From NCBI GenBank assembly GCA_964036665.1, contig OZ038531.1, forward strand, positions 10,912,168-10,976,167: a DNA stretch of 64,000 nucleotides. Direction: 5' to 3'. The stretch is from Gordius sp. MW1. Its lineage: Eukaryota > Nematomorpha > Gordioida > Gordea > Gordiidae. This document shows positions 28,260 to 41,484 of the stretch, piece by piece (position 1 is the first letter of the stretch; each line of letters begins with the position of its first letter). Both the position numbers and the translations under genes were made by a program. The notes below the pieces were generated by a model. It saw nothing but the letters and a program-made list of their open reading frames with translations. It searched no databases and was not told the origin of the DNA.

Positions 28260-31200
28260 GAAATTCAGCACTCACGTTGCGATACAACAAACTAATCGCA
28301 ACAATAAAACGTTGTCTTTTGTCAAAAGATAGTTCTCGCAGCTTAAAACTTCTTTTCGGTAGTTAATCTAGGGTAAAAGAGTTCTCAAATTGGCTTACTT
28401 TTATATATTTCTTCACGCTATTTCACATAAAATAACAAAAAATATTTTTTTTTCCTAGAAAATTTTCACATTTTTTTTTCAAAAGTTGTCGTTTTCAGAC
28501 GTGGTTTCCATGATGAAAAGTATAATTTTATCAGAATACTCTGACTTTTAAATTATGATCGCATATAGCATGTTTCAGAAATTAAGCACTCACGTTGCGA
28601 TACAATAAACTAATCGCAACAATAAAACGTTGTCTTTTGTCAAAACGAGAGTTCTCGCTGCTTAGAATTTCTTTTCGGGAGTCAATCAAGAAAAATCCGA
28701 TTCCCAAATTGGCTTACTTTTATATGTTTTTTAAGCTCTTTCACATAAAATAACAAAAAAATATTTTTATTTTACCTAGAAAATTTTCACATTTTTTTCT
28801 TTCAACCGTATTCATCCGATGAAAGTTGTTGTTTTCAGACGTGGTCACATGATAAAAAGTAAAATTTTCTCAGGATCAGAAAACAATTACTTTAAAATCA
28901 TGATCGGCTAGAGCATGTTTCAGAAATTCAGCATTCACGTTGCGATACAACAAACTAATCGCAACAATAAAACGTTGTCTTTTGTCAAAATGATAGTTCT
29001 CGCAGCTTAAAACTTCTCTTCGGTAGTCAATCGAGGGTAAAAGATTTCTCAAATTGGCTTACTTTTATATACTTTTTTCAAGCTCTTTCACATAAAATAA
29101 CAAAAAAAATATTATTTTACCTAAAAAATTTTCACATTTTTTTCTTTCAATCTTATTTATCCGATGAAAGTTGTCGTTTTCAGACGTGATTTCCAAGATT
29201 AAAAGTAAAAATATATCAGAATAAGAAAACAATTACTTTGAAATCATGATCGCATAGAGCATGAAATTCAGCACACATTGCGATACAACAAACTAATCGC
29301 AACAATAAAACGTTGTCTTTTGTCAAAATGATAGTTCTCGCAGCTTAAAACTTCTTTTCGGTAGTCAATCGAGGGTAAAAGATTTCTCAAATTGGCTTAC
29401 CTTCATATATTTTTTCACGCTCTTTCACATCAAATAACCAAAAAATATTTTTTTTACCTTGAAAATTTTCACATTTTTTTCTTTCAACCGGTTTCATCCG
29501 ATGAAAGTTGTCGTTTTCAGACGTGGTTTCCAAGATAAAAAGTAAAAATTTATCAGAATCGGAAAACAATAACTTTGAAATCATGATCGTCTAGAGCATG
29601 TTTCAGAATTTCAGCACTCACGTTGCGATACAACAAACTAATCGCAACAATAAAACGTTGTCTTTTGTCAAAATGATAGTTCTCGCAGCCTAAAACTTCT
29701 TTTCGGTGGTCAATCGAGGGTAAAAGATTTCTCATCCCTCCTTTATATATATTTTTTCAAGCTTTTCACATAAAATAACAAAAAATATTTTTTTACCTCA
29801 AAAATTTTCACTTTTTTTTCTTTCAACCTTGTTACTCCGATGAAAGTTGTCGTTTTCAGACGTGATTTCCATGATTTAAAGTAAAAATATATCAGAATCA
29901 GAAAACTATTACTTTGAAATCATGATCGCATATAGCATGTTTCAGAAATCAGCACTCACGTTGCGATACAACAAACTAATCGCAACAATAAAACGTTGTC
30001 TTCTGTCAAAATGAGAGTTCTCGTTGCTTAAAATTTCTTTTCGGGAGTCAATCGAGGAAAATCTGATTCTCAAATTTGCTTATTTTTAAATATTTCCAAG
30101 CTCTTTCACATAAAATAACAAAAAAAATATTTTTTTACCTAAAATTTTTTACATTTTTTTCTTTCAATCTTATTAATCCGATAAAAGATGTCGTTTTACG
30201 ACGTGGTTTCCATGATTAAAAGTAAAAATATATCAGAATCAGAAAACTATTACTTTGAAATCATGATCGCATAGAGCATGAAATTCAGCACTCACGTTGC
30301 GATTCAACAAACTAATCGCAACAATAAAACGTTGTCTTATCTCAAAATGATAGTTCTCGCAACTTAACTTCTTTTCGGTAGTTAATCGAGGGTAAAAGAT
30401 CTCAAAGTGGCTTACTTTTATATATTTTTTCACGCTCTTTTCTCATAAAATAACGAAATTTTTTTTTTTACCTAGAAAATTTTCACATTTTTTTCTTTCA
30501 ACCGGTTTCATCCGATAATGTTGTCGTTTTCAGACGTGATTTCCAAGATAAAAAGTAAAAATATATCCGAATAAGAAAACAATTACTTTAAAATCTTGAT
30601 CGCATAGAGCATGTTTCAGAAATTCAGCACTCACGTTGCGATACAATAAACTAATCGCAGCAATAAAACGTTGTCTTTTATCAAAAAGAGAGCTCTCGCT
30701 GCTTAGAATTTCTTTTCGGGAGTCAATCAAGGAAAATCAGATTCCCAAATTGTCTTACTTTTATATGTTTTTTAAGCTCTTTCACATAAAATAACAAAAA
30801 AAATATTTTTTCACCTAAAATATTTTCACATTTTTTTCTTTCAATCTTATTAATCCGATAAAAGTGTTCGTTTTCAGACGTGGTTTCCATGATTAAAAGT
30901 AAAAATATATCAGAATCAGAAAACTATTACTTTGAAATCATGATCGCATTGAGCATGAAATTCAGCACTCACGTTGCGATTCAACAAACTAATCGCAACA
31001 ATAAAACGTTGTCTTATGTCATAATGATAGTTCTCGCAACTTAAAACTTCTTTTCGGTAGTCAATCGAGGGTAAAAGATCTCAAAGTGGCTTACTTTTAT
31101 ATATTTTTTCACGCTCTTTCACATAAAATAACCAAAAAATATTTTTTTTGACCTAGAAAATTTTCACATTCTTTTATTTCAACCGGTTTCATCCGATGAA

Positions 31201-34200
31201 AGTTGTCGTTTTCAGACGTGGTTTCCAAGATAAAAAGTAAAAATATATCAGAATCAGAAAACAATAACTTTGAAATCATGATCGCCTAGAGCATGTTTCA
31301 GAATTTCAGCACTCACGTTGCGATACAACAAACTAATCGCAACAATAAAACGTTGTCTTTTGTCAAAATGATAGTTCTCAAAGCCTAAAACTTCTTTTCG
31401 GTGGTCAATCGAGGGTAAAAGATTTCTCAAAATCCCTCCTTTATATATATTTTTTCAAGCTTTTCACATAAAATAACAAAAAATATTTTTTACCTCAGAC
31501 ATTTTCACATTTTTTCTTTCGATCTTATTATAATCCGATGAAAGTTGTCGTTTTCAGACGTGATTTCTATGATTAAAAGTAAAAATATATTAGAATCAGA
31601 AAATTATTACTTTGAAATCATGATCGCATAGAGCTTGTTTCAGATATTCAGCACTCACATTGCGATACAACACACTAATCGCAACAATAAAACGTTGTCT
31701 TTTGTCTAAATGATAGTTCTCGCAGCTTAAAACTTCTTTTCAATAGTCAATCGAGGGTAAAAGATTTGTCAAATTGGTTTATTTTTATATATTTTTACAA
31801 GCTCTTTCACATAAAATAACAAAAAAATATTTTTTAACCTAAAAAATTTTCACATTTTTTTCTTTCAATCATATTAATCCGATAAAAGTTGTCGGTTTCA
31901 GACGTGGTTTTCATGATTATAAGTAAAAATATATCAGGATCAAAAAACTATTACTTTGAAATAATGATCGCATAGAGCATGTTTTAGAAATTCAGCACTC
32001 ACGTTGCGATACAACAAACTAATCGCAACGATAAAACGTTGTCTTTTGTCAAAATGATAGTTCTCGCTGCCTAAAACTTCTTTTCGGTGGTCAATCGAGG
32101 GTAAAAGATTTCTCAAAATCCCTCCTATATATATATTTTTTCAAGCTTTTCACATAAAATAACAAAAAAAAATTTTTTACCTCAAAATTTTCACATTTTT
32201 TTCTTTCAACCTTATTAATCCGATGAAAGTTGTCGTTTTCAGACGTGAGTTCCATGATTAAAAGTAAAAATATATCAGAATCAGAAAACTATTACTTTGA
32301 AATCATGATCGCATAGAGCATGTTTCAGAAATTCAGCACTCACGTTGCGATACAACAAACTAATCGCAACAATAAAACGTTGTCTTTTGTCAAAATGAAA
32401 GTTTTCGCTGCTTAAAAGTTCTTTTCGGGAGTCAATCGAGGATAATAGGATTCTAAATTGTCTTACTTCTATATATTTTATCAAGCTCTTTCACATAAAA
32501 TAACAACAAAATATTTATTTTCTTAGAAGATTTTCACCAACCCTTATTTATCCGATGAAAGTTGTAGTTTTCAGACGTGATTTCCATGATAAAAAGTAAA
32601 AATCTTTCTGGAGCAGAAAACTATTTCTTTGAAATCATGATCGCATAGAGCTTGTTTTAAAAATTAAGCACTCACGATGATACAACAAACTAATGGCAAC
32701 AAAAAACGTTGTCTTTTGTCAAAATGATAGTTTTCGCTGCTTAAAAGTTTTTTTCGGGAGTCAATCGACAATAATAAGATTCTCAAATTATCTTACTTCT
32801 ATATATTTTTTCATGCTCTTTCACATAAATTAACAAAAAAATATTTTTTTTCTTAGAAAATTTTCACATTTTTTTTTGTTTCAACCGTATTGATCCGATG
32901 CAAGTTGTCGTTTCCATACATGATTTCCATGATAAAAAGTAAAAATTGATAAGAATCAGAAAACTATTTCTTTAAAATAATGATCGCATAGAGCAGTTAT
33001 CTAAAATTAAGCACTCACTCTGCGATACAACAAACTAATGGTAACATTTAAACGTTGTCTTTTGTCAAAATGATAGTTTTCGCTGCTTAAAAGTTCTTTT
33101 CGGGAGTCAATCGAGGATAATAGGATTCTCAAATTATCTTACTTCTATATATTTTTTCAAGCTCTTTCACGTAAAATAACAAAAAAATATTTTTTTTCTT
33201 AGAAAATTTTCACATTTTTTGTTTCAACCGTATTCATCGGATGAATGTTGTCGTTTTCAGACGTGATTTCCATGATAAAAAGTAAAAATTGATCAGAATC
33301 AGAAAACAATTTCTTTAAAATAATAATCGCGAGCAGTTTTCCAAAATTAAGCACTCACGCTGTACAACTAACTAATCGCAACAATAAAACGTTGTCTTTT
33401 GTCCAAATGAGAGTTTCCGCTGCTTAAAAGTTCTTTTCGGGAGTCAATCGACAATAATAGTATTCTCAAATTATCTTACTTCTATATATTTTTTCAAGCT
33501 CTTTCACATAAAATAATTAAAAAGTATTTTTTTTCTTAGATAACTTTCACATTTTTTTGTTTCAACCGTATTCATCCGATGAAAGTTGTCGTTTTCAGAC
33601 GTGAATTCCATGATAAAAAGTAAATATTTATCAGAATCAGAAAACTATTACTCTGAAATCATTATCGCATAGAGCAGTTTTTAAAAATTAAGCATTGACG
33701 ATGCGATGCAACAAACTAATCGCAACAATCAAACTTTGTCTTTTGTATGAGATTTTTCGCTTACAAGTTCTTTTCGGGAGTTATTAAGCATAATAGTATT
33801 CTCAAATTGGCTTAATCTATATATTTTTTCAAGCTCTTTCACTTGAAATAACAAAAAATATTTATTTCTAAGATAATTTTCACATTTTTTTGTTTTAACC
33901 GTATTCATCCGATAAAAGTTGTCGTTTTCAGACGTGACTTCCATTATAAAAAGTAAAACTTTATCAGGAGCAGAAAACTATTTCTTTAAAATCATGATTG
34001 CATAGAGCATCTTTAAAAAATTAAGCACTCACGCTGCGATACAACCAACTAATCGCAACAATCAAACGTTGTCATTTGTCAAAATGAGAGTTTTCGCTGC
34101 TTAAAAGTTTTTTTCGGGAGTCAATTGAGGATAATAGGATTCTCAAATTGGACTTCTATGTATATTTTCAAGCTCTTCTCTTTCACATAAAATAACAAAA

Positions 34201-37200
34201 AAACATTTTTTCATAGATAATTTTCACATTTTTTTGTTTCAACCGTATTCATCCGATGAAAGTTGTCGTTTTCAGACATGATTTCTATGATAAAAAATAA
34301 AAATTTATCAGAATCAGAAAACTATTACTTTGAAATCATGATCGCATAGAGCAGTTTTGAAAAATTAAGCAATCACGATGCGATGCAACAAACTAATCGC
34401 AACAATCAAACGTTGTCTTTTGTCAAAATGAGATTTTTCGCTGCTTAAAGTTCTTTTCGGGAGTCAATTGAGGATAATAGGATTCTCAAATTGGTTAATC
34501 TATATTTTACTTCAAGCTCTTTCACATAAAATAACAACAAAATATTTTTTTCTTAGAAAATTTTCCATTTTTTGTTTCAACCGTATTCATCCGATGAAAG
34601 TTGTCGTTTTCATACGTGATTTCATGATAAATAGTAAAAATTGATAAAAATCAGAAAAATATTTCTTTAAAATAATGATCGCATAGAGCAGTTATCCAAA
34701 ATTAAGCACTCACGCTGCGATACAACCAACTAATCGCAACAATAAAACGTTGTCTTTTGTCCAAGAGTTTTTGCTGCTAAAAAATTTTTTTCGGGAGACA
34801 ATCGACAATAATAAAATTCTCAAATTATCTTACTTCTATATATTTTTTCAAGCTCTTTCACATAAATTAACAAAAAAATATTTTTTTTCTTAGAAAATTT
34901 AAACATTTATTTTGTTTCAACCGTATTCATCCGATGAAAGTTGTCGTTTTCAGGCGTGATTTCCATGATAAAAAGTAAAAATTTATCGAATTAGAAAACT
35001 ATTTCTAAATCATGATCGCATAGAGCAGTTTTCAAAAATTAAACACTCACGATGCGATGAAACAAACTAATGGCAACATTTAAACGTTGTCTTTTGTCAA
35101 AATGAGAGTTTTCGCTGCATAAAAGTTCTTTTCGGGAGTCAATCGAAGATAATAGGATTCTCAAATTGGCTTACTTCTATATATTTTTTCAAGCTCTTTC
35201 ACATAAAATAACCAAAAAATATTTTTTTTAAGAAAATTTTCACATTTTTTTGTTTCAACCGTATTCATCCGATGAAAGTTGTCGTTTTCCTACGTGATTT
35301 CCATGATAAAAAGTAAAAATTGATAAGAATCAGAAAACAAGTTCTTTAAAATAATGATCGCATAGAGCAGTTATCCAAAATTAAGCACTCACGCTGCGAT
35401 ACAACCAACTAATCGCAACAATAAAACGTTGTCTTTTGTCCAAATGAGAGTTTTGGCTGCTAAAAAATTCTTTTCGGGAGACAATCTACAATAATAAAAT
35501 TCTCAATACTTCTATATATTTATTCAAGCTCTTTAACATAAAATAACAAAAAAATATTTTTTTTCTTAGAAAATTTTCCATTTTTTGTTTCAGCCGTATT
35601 CATCCGATTAAAGTTGTCGTTTTCATACGTTATTTCCATGATAAAAAGTAAAACTTGATAAGAATCAGAAGACTATTTCTTTAAAATAATGATCGCATAG
35701 AGCAGTTATCCAAAATTCCATTCACGCTGCGGTCTTTTGTCAAAATGAGAGTTTTCGCTGCTTAAAAGTTCTTTTCGGGAGTCAATCGAGGATAATAGGA
35801 TTCTCAAATTGGCTTACTTCTATATATTTTTTCAAGCTCTTTCACATAAAATAACATACCTCAAAGTTTTTCATATTTTTTTTTTTCAACCGTATTCATC
35901 CGATGAAAGTTGTCGTTTTCAGACACGATTTCCATGATAAAAAGTAAAAAATTATCAGAATCAGAAAACTATTACTTTGAAAACATGATCGCATAGAGCA
36001 GTTTTCAAAAATTAAGCACTCACGCTGCGATACAACCATCTAATAGCAACAATTTTAACGTTGTCTTTTGTCCAAATGAGAGTTTTCGCTGCTTAAAAGT
36101 TCTTTTCGGGAGTCAATCGACAATAATAGGATTCTCAAATTATCTTACTTCTATATATTTTTTCAAGCTCTTTCACATAAAATAATTAAAAAATATTTTT
36201 TTTCTTAGATAATTATCACATTTTTTTGTTTCAACCGTATTCATCCGATTAAGGTTGTCGTTTTCAGACGTGAATTCCATGATAAAAAGTAAAAATTTAT
36301 CAGAATCAGAAAACTATTACTCTGAAATCATGATCGCATGGAGCAGTTTTCAAAAATTAAGCATTGACGATGCGATGCAACAAACTAATCGCAACAATCA
36401 AACGTTGTCTTTTGTAAAAATGAGATTTTTCGCTTACAAGTTCTTTTCGGGAGTCAATTAAGGATAATAGTATTCTCAAATTGGCTTAATCTATATATTT
36501 TATCAAGCTCTTTCACTTCACATTTTTTTGTTTCAGCCGTATTCATCCGATAAAAGTTATCGTTTTGAGACGTGAATTCCATTATAAAAAGTAAAAATTT
36601 ATCAAAATCAGAAAACTATTACTCTGAAATCATGATCGCATAGAGCAGTTTTCAAAAATTAAGCATTGACGATGCTATGCAACAAACTAATCGCAACAAT
36701 CAAACGTTGTCTTTTGTCAAAATGAGATTTTTCGCTTACAAGTTCTTATCGGGAGTTAATTTAGGATAATAGTATTCTCAAATTGGCTTAATCTATATAT
36801 TTTTTCAAGCTCTTTCACTTGAAATAACAAAAAAATATTTATTTCTTAGATAATTTTCACATTCTTGTGTTTCAACCGTATCCATCCGATGAAAGTTGTC
36901 GTTTTTAGGCGTGATTTCCATTATAAAAAGTAAAAATTTATCAGGAGCAGAAAACTATTTCTTTAAAATCATGATTGCATAGAGCATGTTTCAAAAATTA
37001 AGCACTCACGATGCGATACAACAAACTAATGGCAACAATTAAACGTTGTCTTTTGTCAAAATGAGAGTTTTCGCTGCTTAAAAGTTCATTTCGGGAGTCA
37101 ATTGAGGATAATAGGATTTTCAAATTGGCTTACTTCTATATGTTTTTTCAAGCTCTTCTCTTTAACTTAAAATAACAAAAAAATATTTTTATTCTTAGAT

Positions 37201-37206
37201 AATGAA
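28260..37206. repeat. ~340-bp satellite, segment 1 (about 26 monomers)
   Basis: Successive GTTGCGATACAACAAACTAA landmarks lie at 28276, 28594, 28939 and onward, spacing about 318-345. Conserved words in each monomer include AAACGTTGTCTTTTGTC, GCTTAAAA(C/G)TTCTTTTCGG, AAGCTCTTTCACATAAAATAAC, CATCCGATGAAAGTTGTCG and AAATCATGATCGCATAGAGC. The first 13 monomers (to ~32.5 kb) form one subfamily (GTTGCGAT); the rest mix GATGCGAT and GCTGCGAT types. Short open frames here are by-products of the repeat and not genes. Confidence 0.95.
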
Positions 37207-37484
37207 TGTGGAAGTTATGGAAGTTTATTGAACTAATGGAAGTTTATTGAATAGTAAATATGTAAGATATGATAATGTAAATAAAGTAAATGATAATGCT
37301 TAAGTGTAGGATGGTGATGTTTTAATGTATGTATATAGGTGATGTTGGTTGAAATTGAATGTACGTGAATATGTTATTATGACGTGTATGTGTTCTAGAA
37401 AACCATAATCATCTGATGAATGAATGTCTGTTTTTCATGTTAAGTATTAACATGTGTATATGTTGTTCATGTTATGTGTTAACA
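37207..37484 (-). repeat. BEL 3' LTR
   Basis: 278 bp; in element orientation it starts TGTTAACACATAAC and ends CTTCCACA, the usual TG...CA. It contains AT-rich promoter-like sequence. It differs from the 5' LTR at only a few positions, suggesting a fairly recent insertion. Confidence 0.9.
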
Positions 37485-39336
37485 TTCTGCCCCCCCCCCC
37501 GTTGATAGAACTATCATCCAAATTGGTAGATCCGTGAAGAATATCATCGATAGGTAATACATGCAGTCTTGTTACTGGCCTTTTGATCAAACCAGCTGAT
37601 GTTCTTAAAGTAACTACTCTAGTTACTCCATCGGAGCCTGGGTGAATTTCTTGAATACGGGCTAAAGGCCATTTGAGAGGTGGCGTGTTATCCTCCTTAA
37701 TTATTACAAGTTGACCGACCTTTACATTCTGAAATGATTTTTTCCATTTTTTACGCATCTGAAATTGATTTAGATACTCCTTTGACCATCGGCGCCAAAA
37801 TTGCTGTCGTAATAATTCTGTGTGCTGCCATCGAGATAAAGTATTTAATTTTTCAGATGTCCAATTAGGTTCAGAGATAGAAGTGAAAGAAGAGCCAATC
37901 AAAAAATGCGCGGGAGTTAAGCATGATAAGTCATTTGGATCTTCTGACAATTGTGTAAGAGGTCTTGAATTAATGATGGCTTCGATTTGAATCAAAAGTG
38001 TGGTGATTTCCTCATATGTTAATAGGACTTGACCCAATACTCTTCTCAAATGATGTTTGCTAGATTTGACGGCTGCTTCCCATAAACCACCAAAATGAGG
38101 TGCTCTTGGTGGAATAAAGTGCCAATTAATGCCCTGTCCAGTAAAAGTGGTTGCATTATCGGAATAAATATTGAGTGGTTTACCTCTCCTAGTTATAAAG
38201 CGTTTTAAAGCATTAAGAAATTCTTCAGTGGTAAGGTCTAATACTAACTCTAGATGAACTGCTCTTGTATTAAGACAAACAAACAATGCAGAATAGACCT
38301 TAATGAGCTTATTTCGACGTTTACTGTCCCGAATTTGTAATGGTCCAAAGTAATCTAGACCGGTGTTATAGAATGGTCTGGTAGGTACAACCCGACAAGT
38401 TGGAAGATTGCCCATGATACATTGTTGTGGTCTTGGCTTAACCTTAAAACAGGTAATGCATTTTCGTATTACTTGCTTGACAAGAGATCTGGCACTGATG
38501 GGCCAATAGGCGGTTCGAACATTAGCTATAGTATTTTGCACACCTGTATGCAAATATTCTTCATGGTACATTTTAATTATGAGATTAGTAATGAAGTGAT
38601 TTTTTGGAAGAAGAACAGGATGTTTTTGACTAAAAGGGACACTTGCGTTTCTTAGTCTTCCGCCTACTCTGATCACACCATCGTGAAGAAAAGGGGTTAA
38701 ACTGAGTATTTTACTGTTGTTTGATACCCTATTAAACTTTACAAGGGTATGTAAATCTGTTGAGAAACATTCCATTTGGACTATTTTTAACACAGTTAAT
38801 GTAGCTTGAGAAAGTTCTGTGGTTGACAAGGATCCATATTTCAAATGATTTTTACATTTAATGTTTGAATAAAACCGTAAACAATATGCTATAATTCGTG
38901 TCAGTTTCCGAAAATTAGAATATTTTGTTAACAAAGGATTAGTCTTACAAATAGTAGAGAAGTGCACTGTTTTGTGTTCGGGTATATTGGACATATCACT
39001 CAAAGACAAATGCTCAATAATAGGACAGTCGGTGGATAACCAAATGGGTCCTGTCCACCATTTTATATCATTAATCAACTCACTTGGTGAACAGCCTCTT
39101 GATAAAGAGTCGGCTGGATTGTCACTTGTTTGTACATGATGCCAATTGTCAACTTTAGAGTTTTGTTGAATTTTTGCTACTCGATTAGCCACAAAGGTAT
39201 TCCAGTTGCTAGGTGAACCCTTGATCCATGCTAACACTATTGTCGAATCAGTCCAACAATATGTTGTGGATTTTGGAACTTGAAATGCTAAATGGACAAT
39301 TTTTAATAATTTTGTTAGCAGAAGTGCCCCGCACAA
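37447..39336 (-). pseudogene. BEL pol 3' part: RNase H end, integrase, C-terminal domain
   Basis: An uninterrupted 629-codon frame, with the first in-frame Met inside the RNase H region. It carries YCWTDSTIVLAWIKG (RNase H), an HHCC zinc-binding segment (HEEYLHTG ... CITCFK), and the integrase core with D in GLDYFGP, D in YSDNATTF and E in GLWEAAVK. The last D and E are only 26 residues apart (positions taken from the sequence), below the ~35 or more expected, because NATTF runs straight into TGQGINWHFIPPRAPHFGG. An in-frame deletion in the catalytic core is inferred. The C-terminal domain (VGQLVIIKEDNTPPLKWPLA ... RPVTRLHVLP) is typical of BEL Pol. The frame ends within the LTR. Confidence 0.9.
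37485..37500 (-). other. BEL polypurine tract
   Basis: In element orientation, a run of about ten G followed by CAGAA lies directly before the 3' LTR. It is the priming site for plus-strand synthesis and also encodes part of the GGGG tail of the last reading frame. Confidence 0.75.
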
Positions 39337-41076
39337 TTCTAGTCTTGGAATTGAAATGCTTTTGATAGGAGCAACTTTGGAGCAAAGAAGTCTACTGGAC
39401 CAGTTATCATTGCTTTAAGATCGAATGTATATACATGCCCCATTAGCGATTTCGCTTGCGTTACAGAAACCGTGAATCTCTATCTTCAAGGGATTCTCAT
39501 GGCCTATAACACGCCGGGGAATGTCAGTGAGCTTAAAAGTACAAACTGATTTTTAAATGATGTCCATTTATTGCTAAGATCACTAGGAAGTGTTTCATCC
39601 CAAGATTGCTGATGCTTCCAAAGTTGCTGCATAAATACTTTAGCTCTTGTCAATACAGGCCCTAGTAATCCAAGTGGATCAAACATTTGAGATATATGTG
39701 ATAGAATATTTCGTTTTGATATAGTATCCCTTGTAGTTTTATTTTAATGTTAAATCGAATGTTGTCATTTTGTGGATTCCAATGGATACCTAAAGTCTTC
39801 ATGTTACTATGCTTGTCTAACGGTATGATTTCGTCACTTGAAATTGATGGTAGTTGAGTGAATAATGAGGTGGAATTTGTGGCCCATTTTCTTAGATTTA
39901 ATCCAGCTTTTTTTAGTATGGTCTGTATTTGTACTACAATAATTTTAGCTTCTGAATTGTTGTGTGCCCCTGTTAATAAATCGTCAACATAAAAATCTCG
40001 TTGTGCTATGCGTGCTCCAACTGGGAACGTTGCATTCATCTTCAGCCACTTGTTGAAGAACTTTAGTAGCTAAGTAAGGTGCTGATGAGGTTCCATAAGT
40101 AACTTTAAGTAAGTCAAAGGATTGAACAGGATGTGATATTTCATCGCCACAGTATTCTCTGCAATTGAGGATGTGCTGGATTAATCAATATCTGTCTGTA
40201 CATTTTTTCGATGTCTGCTGTGATTGCAATATTGTGACTAAGAAACCTTAATATTATTGGTATTAAGTCCTGCTGAATCTTAAGACCAACCATCAGAGTG
40301 TCATTTAATGATAGTCCAGAAGTTGATTTAGCGGATCCATCAAAGACTACCCGCAATTTTGTCGTGAGGCTGTCCATCTTGAATATGGCGTGATGCGGCA
40401 GATAAAAGACAGGTAAATCTTGTGATTTTGTTTCAGTAGTGGGGGCTAGGTGGCTCAAACGTTGATATTCATGGATAAAACTTGTGTAATCACGTCTTAG
40501 TTCAGGGTTCCGCAACATCTTATTTTCAAGAGATTGAAATCGGATGAAAGCTTGTTTGTAAGAATTTCCCAATTTTTTAACCTGATCCTTTAGTGGTAGG
40601 TCTACAATATATCTGCTAAATGAATCTCGTCTGTAAGTAGCCTTGAATATCTCTTCACATTGATGCTCTTCATTGGACTGAACTGGTTGGGTTATCTCTT
40701 CAATTTCCCAAAAATTAGTTAGTTGCTTATTTAATAGTTGAGTAGACAAATTGCATGTTCGTGTAACTTTAGAATTCCACGGGTTAGAAAAAGAATATGG
40801 ACCAGAAATTATCCAACCGAATTGTGTGTTTTTAAACACTAATCCATTTTGAACATTTAATTGTTTTGTGCATATGACATCCCAAAACAATTCAACACCA
40901 ATCAGAATATCTATTTCACTAGAGATGTTGAAGGAAGGGTCAGCAAGTTGTAAATTGTCTGGTATTAAAATATTTGACTTTGCGATTGATAATATTGGAA
41001 GGTTTGTTGTAATATGATTCATAACTAAGAATTTTAGTTGAGCTGTATCTATGCAAAGAATGAACCCTTGCATCAA
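39337..41076 (-). pseudogene. BEL pol middle part: protease end, reverse transcriptase
   Basis: Open pieces 40141-41076, 39662-40039 and 39504-39686 lie in different frames. They contain the DILIG...FWD and FGWIISGPY segments that follow BEL proteases, then RT motifs LRVVFDGSAK and DIEKMYRQI, the catalytic FYVDDLLTGA (about 39995-39966), and FDPLGLLGPV. Frame breaks lie near 40140, 40030 and 39700, and a stop interrupts the RNase H start near 39415. The order is complete, so this is a decayed full-length pol. Confidence 0.85.
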
Positions 41077-41350
41077 CGCAAGTTTTAATAGATGATTGAC
41101 TGTTATTGATGCCTCCTATTGCAATTGAAATTTGTTGTACATTTAATTGCAACCTGTTAGCAAACTCAGTTGTGATGAAATTTGGTTGGGATCCTGAATC
41201 TAAGAGAGCACGACATATGTGGGTATTTCCTTTCACATCATTTATACCAATTAAAGCTGTAGGGAGTAATACTTGTATGGAATCTTTATGATGATGTATG
41301 TTTAGAGCTGAATTTGTTGATGAAATTTTTTGTAAATCATGTTGGTGCAA
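40940..41350 (-). pseudogene. BEL aspartic protease region
   Basis: LLPTALIGIND followed by CRALLDSGSQPNFIT, where DSG is the retropepsin catalytic triad. The frame shifts near 41060, after which the domain continues in the 40141-41076 frame. Confidence 0.85.
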
Positions 41351-41484
41351 GAGTGTATTGTGTCTTTTGTAACATATCCTACATGATCCTGCCGTGCAAT
41401 GTGAGATGCTATGATTTTGGTTTAATTAATTTGAACAAAGAGAGTGCTGCTTGACAAGTTCTCTTTTTTCCTCACAAGTTGAGT

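Noticed and set aside
38422-38655. Plus-strand open frame inside the BEL element
   Set aside because: It lies antisense to the integrase region of the long pol frame and has no recognisable content.
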